Assembly: GCA_029260075.1 (NCBI GenBank)
Contig: JAJDDY010000084.1
Coordinates: 1-64,000 of the forward strand
DNA: 64,000 nucleotides
Direction of reading: 5' to 3'
Source: Phycisphaerae bacterium
GTDB lineage: Bacteria > Planctomycetota > Phycisphaerae > UBA1845
The notes under the pieces were generated by a model. It did no database searches. It was given only the letters and a program-made list of their open reading frames with translations, and was not told where the DNA came from. A program made the position numbers and the translations under genes. Positions 50,550-57,784 of this stretch are shown here, piece by piece (position 1 is the first letter of the stretch; each line of letters starts with the position of its first letter).

Positions 50550-51920
50550 TCAAGAACCGGTTGCGGTTTGTGATTCGGTGGGATGGCCTTTGCGGACCCA
50601 CTCGCCGACACCGCCTTTGAGGCTCTTGACGTTGCGGTAGCCCATCGATTTGAGATACAGCGTCCAGTTCTTCGAGAACTTGCCCACGCCGCACACCAGC
50701 ACCATGGCCGCATCTCGGTCTTCGGGCAGTTCCTTCGTGCGGTCGGCGAAGTCGTCCATGGGTATGTTGATCGATCGGGCGATGAAGGACTTGACGAACA
50801 TATCCGGCGGTCGCACGTCCACCAGCATCGGCCCATCCGGTCCGTCGAGTTGGCGGTGCAATTCGTCGGCCCGAATTGAATCGTACTTGTTCTTGAGGTT
50901 TTCCATCATTATCGAAACGAAGTGATCGTTCTCGCTTACGCCCTCGCCGCCCTTGTTCGCCTCGCCAGGGCAGATGTAGGGAAAATGCCGTTGGAACGAC
51001 GAGGCGTACTTGAAGACGTTGTCCGGAAAGATTATCACCGCGATCACCCCCGGTTCGTCGGGGATGGTGCGAATCGCGCCGGTCGTAGCCATGCCGGAAC
51101 TCGGTCCGGCGATGATGCTCTCTTCTCGATTGAGTCGTAGACACATGTCGAACGCCTCGCGGCTGGTAACCTCTATCGTCTTGTCGTATTCATCGGGGCG
51201 AAATAGTTTGGTTTGCGCGAGTTGGTTGAGGCTGCGAACGCCGGGGATGTCGTGGCCGTCATCGGGATGGACGCCGATCACTCGGATGTCTTGGCGCTGC
51301 TCCTTCAAGAACCGACCGGTGCCGGTGATGGTCCCACAAGTGCCGAGTCCGGCCACGAAGTGTGTTACCTTGCCGCCGGTTTGTTTCCAAATTTCCGGCC
51401 CGGTCGTGCGGTAGTGGCTGTCGGGGTTGGCTGCGTTTTCGTACTGGTTCAGCATAACGAAGTCGGGTCGCGTCTTGGCTGTCTCGATGGCCGAGGCAAT
51501 CGCGCCTTCCGGTGCGCCGGGCGCGGGGCAAAGCGTATCATCGAGTTCAACGACGTTCGTGCCGAAGAAGCGGAGCACGGTGCGTTTTTCGAGGGGGATC
51601 GCAAGGGACAAGGGTGTTTGAAGTCCATAGCCTTTGGCGTTGCCGATCATGGCGAGGCCAAGTCCGGTGTTGCCCGAGGTTGGCTCCACGAGCTTCTTAC
51701 CCTCGCTAAGCACGCCCCGTTCTTCGGCGTCTCGAATCATGTTGGCTGCGATGCGGTCCTTCACCGCGCCGAACGGGTTGTACCATTCAAGCTTGGCGTA
51801 TACCTGTGCATGTTCGAACGGAATCACGGTGTTCAACCGCACCAGCGGCGTGGGGTTATCTTCGCTGGAAAGTAGGCCGATAATCGAATCGTATATGCGT
51901 AGCGCGTGGTCGTTGCTCAT
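50550..51920 (-). CDS. Cysteine synthase-like PLP enzyme fused to a rhodanese domain
   Basis: 456 residues. Residues 1-330 are a fold-type II PLP enzyme of the cysteine synthase/cystathionine beta-synthase family: PTPLVRLN, the PLP lysine in NPFGAVKDRIA, PTSGNTGLGLAM for the substrate loop, and AGLGTCGTITGTGRF for the phosphate-binding glycines. Residues about 360-445 are a rhodanese domain (LVDVRPPDMF, then active-site loop VLVCGVGKFS with Cys, then YRNVKSLKGGVGEW). A fused sulfurtransferase could supply bound sulfur to the synthase. The ATG at 51920 (MSNDHALRIYDS) is preferred over 51956. It diverges from the sulfite/nitrite reductase gene across 147 bp. Confidence 0.88.
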   Translation of the reverse strand: MSNDHALRIYDSIIGLLSSEDNPTPLVRLNTVIPFEHAQVYAKLEWYNPFGAVKDRIAANMIRDAEERGVLSEGKKLVEPTSGNTGLGLAMIGNAKGYGLQTPLSLAIPLEKRTVLRFFGTNVVELDDTLCPAPGAPEGAIASAIETAKTRPDFVMLNQYENAANPDSHYRTTGPEIWKQTGGKVTHFVAGLGTCGTITGTGRFLKEQRQDIRVIGVHPDDGHDIPGVRSLNQLAQTKLFRPDEYDKTIEVTSREAFDMCLRLNREESIIAGPSSGMATTGAIRTIPDEPGVIAVIIFPDNVFKYASSFQRHFPYICPGEANKGGEGVSENDHFVSIMMENLKNKYDSIRADELHRQLDGPDGPMLVDVRPPDMFVKSFIARSINIPMDDFADRTKELPEDRDAAMVLVCGVGKFSKNWTLYLKSMGYRNVKSLKGGVGEWVRKGHPTESQTATGS

Positions 51921-52067
51921 AACGCCACTATAGCTTGATTGGCGCCCCAGTTCCACGACCCGCGCCTCAGCGATGCGGCGCGCCGGATTTCATTGCAATG
52001 GAACGCACGCCGATCTAAAATACAACGGGTCGCGCGTCGGGCGTCACACGTACGGGAGCAAGTCGCC
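51921..52067. promoter_or_regulatory. Divergent promoter region of the cysteine synthase and reductase genes
   Basis: The 147 bp between the two start codons must contain both promoters, and a shared regulator site is likely. No specific operator is recognised. GGGAG stands 9 bases before the reductase start. Confidence 0.5.
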
Positions 52068-54344
52068 ATGAAGGTCAGTTCGGCACGCTGGAAGAGCCGT
52101 CTCGACGGAACAATACCGGACCAACTCGCGCAGGAAATCGATGCGTTCGAATTGGAAATTGAGCTGCGCCTACAGGACAAAGTCGATGAGAAAATCTTCG
52201 CCGAAACACGCCTTCGACGCGGCGCCTATGGCCAGCGATACGACAACGGGCAACGCTTCGACGGCACGGAAACTCGTCAGCTTGCATACCCCGAGAAGAG
52301 TTCCAAAGGCCCCGGAACCATCTGGGACGCTCCGGGCATGTTGCGGATCAAAATCCCCTACGGCGGGATGAACCCGGAACAGCTTGAGGTCTTGGCTGAT
52401 TTGGCTGAGGAATACTCCGACGGCATCGCCCACGTCACCACCCGGCAGGACTTTCAACTTCATTTCATTCACATTGAAGATACGCCTACGCTGATGCGCC
52501 GTTTGGCCGCCGTGGGTATCACCACGCGCGAAGCGTGCGGCAACTCCGTCCGCAACGTCACCGCATGCCCTTTCGCCGGCGTGTGTACCGATCAAGCCTT
52601 CGACGTAACGCCCTATGCGCACGCGCTCGCGATGTTCTTGCTCGGTCATCCGGACGCGCAGAACTTTGGCCGTAAGTTCAAGCCGACGTTTAGCGGTTGC
52701 GCCCAACATTCGTGTGGACTGACCGCGATGCACGATCTCGGGTACACGGCTGTCACGCGCGTCGTCGATGGCGAGGAGCAACGCGGATTTCGATTCGTCG
52801 TCGGCGGTGGACTTGGGGCTGTGCCCGACCAAGCCAAGCTGTTCGATGAATTCCTGCCGCCGGAAGAGATGCTTCCGATTGCGCAGGCCATCGCGCGGGT
52901 GTTCGGTCGTCACGGAGAAAAGAAGAACCGCAGCCGAGCGCGCATGAAGTTCCTGATCCGAAATTGGGGCATGGAGAAGTTCAAGGAAGAGGTGCTTAAG
53001 GAACGTCAAAGCCTACCCGACGATCCGCGGTGGACCGAATACCTCGACGGTGTAGCGGACGACGTTGAGACCCCGTTGAAACCCGCCGGCGACTTCCCGA
53101 CGGTTACGGGAAACGAAGCCTACGATCGATGGTTCAGCACGAACCTTCGCGAGCAGCGACAGGAGGGATACGTCACCGTTTCCGTCGCGCTGCCGCTCGG
53201 TGATTTGACCCCCGACCAGCTTCGTGCGTTGGCTGACATTGTTCGCCGCTTCACCAACGGCACGGTGCGAACGACCGTCGAGCAGAACATGGTCATTCGT
53301 TGGGTGAGCAAGTCCGACGTGTTCGATTTGTTCGAAGCGCTAACCGGCGCCGGCATCGGCGAACCGGGTGCGGGCAACATTTTGGACATCGTCACCTGCC
53401 CCGGGACGGACACCTGCAAGCTTGGCATCTCGTCGTCACGCGGGCTCACAGCGGAGTTGCGTTCGCGTCTGGCGAAGAAGAGTTTCGAGATGGACGAAGC
53501 CATTTCGAACCTGCACATTAAGGTCAGCGGTTGCTTCAACAGTTGCGGGCAACACCACGTCAGCGACATCGGATTCTATGGCGTCAACCGCATCGTGAAC
53601 GGCTATCAAGTGCCCCATTTCCAAGTGGTCTTGGGTGGTCAGTGGGAGGAGAACGGCGGGTCGTACGGCCTTCCGATCGTCGCCATCGCATCGAAACGAA
53701 TACCGGAAGCGCTCGATCGAATCACCGATTACTATCTGCGCATGCGCCAGAAAAATGAGCGTTTCACGCAGTTTGTTACGCGGGTCGGCAAGGGTCAGAT
53801 TCGCCAGGTGCTCGACGACCTGACCAAGAACCGACCGGACCACGATGACGATCCATCGTTCTATTCCGATTGGGGCGATCCGCGTGAATACAGCACCGGC
53901 GACGTCGGGATCGGTGAGTGCGCGGGTGAGGTTGTTTCGGCCTATCAGTTTGCCATGACCGACGCGGAACGCATGGTGTTTGAAGCTCAATTGTTCTTGG
54001 ACGCCGGCAATGTTCAGGGCGCGGGAACGGAAGCGTATCGCGCGATGGTTAGAGCGGCCAAAGCGTTGGTGCAAATCAAGTATGACGATGTGGCTGACGA
54101 TGCGGATGAGGTCGTGGAAGAATTTCGAGATCGCTACTACGACACGAAACTGATTTTCGATCCCTTCGCCGGCGGCAAATTTGCGAACTATCTGTTCGCC
54201 GCCCATAGCAAAGTTGGCGCGACGTTTACTTCGGACACCGCCCGCCATGCAATTGAAGAGGGTCAACTGTTTATCGAAGCGGTCCACGGTTGCTACAATC
54301 GAATGCGTACGGCCGGACTGTCCGAGTCGACGGAGATGAGCTAG
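52068..54344 (+). CDS. Siroheme-dependent sulfite/nitrite reductase with extra C-terminal domain
   Basis: 758 residues. Two ferredoxin-like/siroheme halves (PYGGMNPEQLEVLADLAEEY near 100 and LPLGDLTPDQLRALADIVRR near 380) and the Fe4S4-siroheme cysteines TCPGTDTCKLGI (about 446-457) and SGCFNSCGQHH (about 487-497) define the family, which reduces sulfite to sulfide or nitrite to ammonia with ferredoxin electrons. Next to a cysteine synthase and near sat, sulfite is the likelier substrate. After about 600 residues the usual reductase ends; an acidic helical domain of about 140 residues (AYQFAMTDAERMVFEAQLFL...) follows, HEPN-like in look. The ATG at 52068 is preferred over 51939. The TAG stop (54342-54344) lies in the CTAG of a family A element. 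Confidence 0.88.
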   Translation: MKVSSARWKSRLDGTIPDQLAQEIDAFELEIELRLQDKVDEKIFAETRLRRGAYGQRYDNGQRFDGTETRQLAYPEKSSKGPGTIWDAPGMLRIKIPYGGMNPEQLEVLADLAEEYSDGIAHVTTRQDFQLHFIHIEDTPTLMRRLAAVGITTREACGNSVRNVTACPFAGVCTDQAFDVTPYAHALAMFLLGHPDAQNFGRKFKPTFSGCAQHSCGLTAMHDLGYTAVTRVVDGEEQRGFRFVVGGGLGAVPDQAKLFDEFLPPEEMLPIAQAIARVFGRHGEKKNRSRARMKFLIRNWGMEKFKEEVLKERQSLPDDPRWTEYLDGVADDVETPLKPAGDFPTVTGNEAYDRWFSTNLREQRQEGYVTVSVALPLGDLTPDQLRALADIVRRFTNGTVRTTVEQNMVIRWVSKSDVFDLFEALTGAGIGEPGAGNILDIVTCPGTDTCKLGISSSRGLTAELRSRLAKKSFEMDEAISNLHIKVSGCFNSCGQHHVSDIGFYGVNRIVNGYQVPHFQVVLGGQWEENGGSYGLPIVAIASKRIPEALDRITDYYLRMRQKNERFTQFVTRVGKGQIRQVLDDLTKNRPDHDDDPSFYSDWGDPREYSTGDVGIGECAGEVVSAYQFAMTDAERMVFEAQLFLDAGNVQGAGTEAYRAMVRAAKALVQIKYDDVADDADEVVEEFRDRYYDTKLIFDPFAGGKFANYLFAAHSKVGATFTSDTARHAIEEGQLFIEAVHGCYNRMRTAGLSESTEMS

Positions 54345-54545
54345 TGCCTCGGCACGACTCAAATGGCGCGTTCGTCCGAGCCGAGCCGCGACCGTGAGGG
54401 AGCGTGCTCAAGCTGTCATGACCGGATTTCAAACGTCCGCTTCCTCACGGGCGCGGCTCTGTATACTCGCACCGGCGCGGCTCGGTAAACCCGACTGCGT
54501 GGCCCATGGCTTCAGCCGTGGGGGACTCGAATCGACGGCGTTTGA
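54341..54545. repeat. Family A copy carrying the reductase stop codon, followed by a family C piece
   Basis: CTAGTGCCTCGGCAC (54341-54355) is a diverged family A end; CCGCGACCGTGAGGGAG and CGCTTCCTCACGGGCGCGGC follow. About 54500-54540 is family C (GTGGCCCATGGCTTCAGCC). Confidence 0.65.
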
Positions 54546-54611
54546 CCGGCAGGCAATTGTTCCCAGAAGTATTTCGACGGACGGCGGGTGGGCTGCTTTG
54601 GGGCTTAAATA

Positions 54612-55196
54612 ATGGAACTACAACACGTCAACATCAAAATCTTCGTCGACGGCGACTTGGCCGTCGCGCCGGCTCGTTTTGTCGACGTGTTTCACGAATG
54701 GGTACGTGAGCAGTCGTTGGACGAAATGCTCATCGATGTGGCTGACTATCGCCATGTGCCCGCCGGTCCGGGTGTCATGCTGATAGCCTTGGAAGCCGAC
54801 TACAACATCGATCAGACGGCAGGTCGTTGGGGTTTGCGCTACAACCGGAAATCTGCAATCGAGGGCACGAACCACGATCGGTTTCGTCAGGCGCTGGCCG
54901 GCGCGATCAACGCCTGCCATCTGCTCGAAGCCCACTTCGCCGCCGATGGACCGCTAACGTTCAGCCGCGACGAATTCGAACTCTTCATTAACGATCGAGC
55001 CTTGGCACCCAACACGCCTGAGACCTACGCATCGTGCAAACCGGAAATCGAATCGTTCGTTATGGATGTGTTCGGACACAGTGACTTCGCGTTGACACAC
55101 CATAGCGACGTGCGAAGCCGCTTCGGCGTCAACATCAAACTGACCAAGCCACTCGATCCGAAAGTGGTACTCGACGCACTACAACGTAATGCGTGA
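54612..55196 (+). CDS. Conserved-looking protein of unknown function
   Basis: 194 residues, soluble, no membrane segment. The sequence is well structured and strongly gene-like: MELQHVNIKIFVDGDLAV, FVDVFHEWVREQSLDEMLID, VADYRHVPAGPGVMLIALEA, WGLRYNRKSAIEG, FSRDEFELFINDRALAPNT and a C-terminal RFGVNIKLTKPLDPKVVL. I have an impression of similar proteins in cyanobacteria and planctomycetes but no function. The start at 54612 is an ATG just after a repeat. Its position after the reductase may suggest a role in sulfur or nitrogen metabolism, but they are separated by 267 bp of repeat DNA. Confidence 0.7.
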   Translation: MELQHVNIKIFVDGDLAVAPARFVDVFHEWVREQSLDEMLIDVADYRHVPAGPGVMLIALEADYNIDQTAGRWGLRYNRKSAIEGTNHDRFRQALAGAINACHLLEAHFAADGPLTFSRDEFELFINDRALAPNTPETYASCKPEIESFVMDVFGHSDFALTHHSDVRSRFGVNIKLTKPLDPKVVLDALQRNA

Positions 55197-55242
55197 TTGT
55201 TCGTTCAGACAGCCCGCGCCCCCCCAGTGGATGCACGTAGGG

Positions 55243-55302
55243 CGAAAGCGCGTATTGATCACCGACTGGAAGCTGGTGCAGCATCTTCTCAATGGGTTGC
55301 TA
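55243..55302 (-). repeat. Degenerate family B fragment ending on a stop codon
   Basis: GATCACCGACTGGAAGCTGG and TTCTCAATGGGTTGCTA match the family B core and end at lower identity. The last CTA (55300-55302) is the stop codon of the next gene on the minus strand. Confidence 0.5.
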
Positions 55303-57252
55303 ACCTCCGTTCTTGTCCCCCGCACTCTTCTTCTTTTTCCCGAACAGCCCCTTGGTCAGGTCTTTGAGCTTGCCCCCGATTTTGTTGTTCTTCTTGTTCT
55401 TCTCATCGCTATCTTGATCGGCGGTCTTGGCGTCGTTCTTGCGGCCGAGGGCGGGCAGCACCTTCCCGATGTCGATTCCGCCAAGATTCTTCTTGAGGTC
55501 TACCTTGCCAAGTTGTTTTTTGATCAGCTTATCGGCTTCGCCGCGCACTTCCGAAGCCACCGCAGACGCACCGGCAGCGACCAAGGCGTCAGCCAGTTTG
55601 GAGTCGTCGATGCGGATGCGCGGGTTGTCGATCGGTCCGCGCAGGGCAAGGGCAAGCATGAGCTGTTCAACCGGCGCCGTCTTGCCAGCCACCGCCACCG
55701 TGGTCTTGTGCAGCGTAACCTGAAGTGGCAAGTCGATGTAGGTGCCGCCGGTCGTACGCACGGTTCCTTGCATGGCGATGTCCATCGTACCGCCGGAGAT
55801 CGGCCTGACCCCTTTGACGCTCAGGTCGTCGGCGATACTGTCGACCGGAAGACCGAGGTATTGCAGGTCGATTTGGTTCTCGCCACCTGCCGCCGAGACC
55901 GCGCTAAGCTCCAACCCCAGCCGTAGCGTCTTCCCGCTGGATTTCATAGCCACCGTCGGCGTTTCGTTGACCAGGTAGGGTTGGGTGGAAATATTCGTAA
56001 TGCGGATGTCTAGGGTTTCGCCTTGTAGGGCGTCCGTTCGAACCTTATCTGCGATCAACTCCGCGACGGCGAACTGCGGGGCGCCTTCGATAAGATGGCT
56101 GGCTGTAACGTGGGCATAACCAAGCAACTCAGCTTCCCGCTCAAGTCGCTCGCGAAACGACTCCTTGTCCTCCGTTTTTTCTGCGGACTGATCCTGGTTG
56201 CCGGGCCCCGAGAGTGTTTCAAGCCATCGCCGTATCTGCACGAGTCGTTTCTGATATCGCGCAGGATCCTTCAGGTAATCTGCGAGCGTCTTTTCTCCCT
56301 GCCGGGCTGCGACTGCGGTGACCGCGACGGCGACACTACCGATGCGTTGCCCGGGCGTCGCGCGCGGGGCGCCATGCACGGCATCGCTGATGACGACACG
56401 ATCGAGCTTGAGTCGTTTTCGTAGCAGGCTTGTGGAACTCACGTCGACTTCGATGGTTGCGGCTTGAAACAGATCGCGGTCGAGGGCGTTGGCGTCGGTC
56501 ATGGCCAATCCCGTAATCGTCATCTTGCCTTCAGCTAGGTCCACGTCGACCCTCTCAAGGTCGACCGTCGCGCCGTTGGCTTGCTCCAATCCCTTTTGCA
56601 ATGCCGACGTGATGAACGATCCCGCGTACAGCGTCTGCGCCGCAAACAGTAGACCGACAGCCGCAACGCAGAACACCACGCCGATCAGTCGAATCACCTT
56701 GCCTCTTTTTTCGAGCATCGCGGTGTACGTCTCTTTCGCTCCGCGACCAAGCATCAGGGAGAGCAACAGCTTGACCCACCACTTGGCCATCCACTGCTTG
56801 TATCGATCGGAACCCTCTTCGAGCCCGGACAGTGTCGTTCGGATGCCCCGCACGAGTTTGATAAGGAGTGCGCCCACGACGATGCCCAGCGCGCCGCCCA
56901 ACAGCAGTCCACCCGTGGTCACGTAGTATTCGAACCCGAACAACGCGAGCACCGGCATGTTGATCATCGTCTTGAACAGCGGTTGTGTGGGCCCGTCCAG
57001 CAGGAACCGCCCGGCGCTGAAGGAAAGAGGCATGAGCAGAAGCGACGCCAGCTTGGCACCTGCCGCAACCAGCGTCGCCAGCGCCAGGTTGGCGTTCAGG
57101 ACGATCAGCAACAGGATGATCGCCACGATCAGTCCCGGTGCTTGCGTGAATCCCGGCATGAAACCAAGAACAGCCCCGAGCACGCAGGCCATCATCATTT
57201 GCGCGGGTGTTGCATTGCCACGCAGTACCTTCGTAATCTTCTTAACGAACAT
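55300..57252 (-). CDS. Fused membrane protein: DUF2062-like N-terminal half and AsmA-like C-terminal half
   Basis: 650 residues. The first ~170 residues form several hydrophobic segments (MMMACVLGAVLGFMPGF, LIVAIILLLIVLNANLALAT, GGLLLGGALGIVVGALLIKL), the pattern of the TIGR03546 kind of DUF2062-like proteins. After a further helix (VIRLIGVVFCVAAVGLLFAA) the rest is an AsmA-like periplasmic domain (VDLERVDVDLAEGKMTITGL, LKLDRVVISDAVHG, GGTYIDLPLQVTLH, VEQLMLALALRGPIDNPRIR), as in TIGR03545. In Gammaproteobacteria these are, as far as I recall, two neighbouring genes. The Lys-rich tail (KKNNKIGGKLKDLTKGLFGK) is low complexity. ATG 57252 with AAGGA. A role in envelope lipid handling is inferred. 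Confidence 0.75.
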   Translation of the reverse strand: MFVKKITKVLRGNATPAQMMMACVLGAVLGFMPGFTQAPGLIVAIILLLIVLNANLALATLVAAGAKLASLLLMPLSFSAGRFLLDGPTQPLFKTMINMPVLALFGFEYYVTTGGLLLGGALGIVVGALLIKLVRGIRTTLSGLEEGSDRYKQWMAKWWVKLLLSLMLGRGAKETYTAMLEKRGKVIRLIGVVFCVAAVGLLFAAQTLYAGSFITSALQKGLEQANGATVDLERVDVDLAEGKMTITGLAMTDANALDRDLFQAATIEVDVSSTSLLRKRLKLDRVVISDAVHGAPRATPGQRIGSVAVAVTAVAARQGEKTLADYLKDPARYQKRLVQIRRWLETLSGPGNQDQSAEKTEDKESFRERLEREAELLGYAHVTASHLIEGAPQFAVAELIADKVRTDALQGETLDIRITNISTQPYLVNETPTVAMKSSGKTLRLGLELSAVSAAGGENQIDLQYLGLPVDSIADDLSVKGVRPISGGTMDIAMQGTVRTTGGTYIDLPLQVTLHKTTVAVAGKTAPVEQLMLALALRGPIDNPRIRIDDSKLADALVAAGASAVASEVRGEADKLIKKQLGKVDLKKNLGGIDIGKVLPALGRKNDAKTADQDSDEKNKKNNKIGGKLKDLTKGLFGKKKKSAGDKNGG

Positions 57253-57590
57253 CGCTTGTTCCTTGCATAACTTGATTGATCGATTCAGCGTAGCGGTATG
57301 CTGACGATTTCTGCGACCGACGTCTGCCCATCGGTTACTTTGCCTTCGAAACGAGAATACCGGTCGGATACGGCAGTCGTAGGCCAGCGTATCTAGGGCA
57401 CACTAGCCCACCGCGCCAGGTGCCAACCAGTTCGATTCCGCTACCGTAGTCGATCCCGAAGATCAAAGCCACACGTGCGGTGACTCGGGGAGGCTACAGC
57501 GGGTGGGCGCCGGTTACCCGACGCGTCGATAGGGAACGGCGGCTTGGACGACGTCGCGCATACACAGGTGACGCGCTCTAGTCTTGTAGG
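57253..57590. other. Upstream region of the DUF2062/AsmA-like gene
   Basis: No protein-like frame and no clear repeat. It presumably contains the promoter for the gene that starts at 57252. Confidence 0.35.
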
Positions 57591-57742
57591 CTAGTGGTCT
57601 GGCGCACATCGAATGACGGGTTTACCGAGCCGCGACCGTGAGGGAGCGGAAGTCTGAGAACCGGCCCGGACGGCTTGAAGCCACTCCCTGACGGTCGCAG
57701 CCCGGATCGGACGAACCCGTCAATATAGCGACGGCACAGCAC
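57591..57742. mobile_element. Family A MITE-like repeat
   Basis: CTAGTGGTCTGGCGCAC at the left, the core CCGCGACCGTGAGGGAG, then CCTGACGGTCGCAGCCCGG, and a degenerate right end (GGCACAGCAC, 57733-57742). It lies downstream of the metalloprotease gene. Confidence 0.65.
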
Positions 57743-57784
57743 AAGAGGCGAACGCTGCGTATCAAGACTATGGTACATACGGTG

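Noticed and set aside
53436-54362. 308-codon open frame antisense to the sulfite reductase gene
   Set aside because: Shadow frame; the plus-strand gene is unambiguous by its siroheme cysteines.
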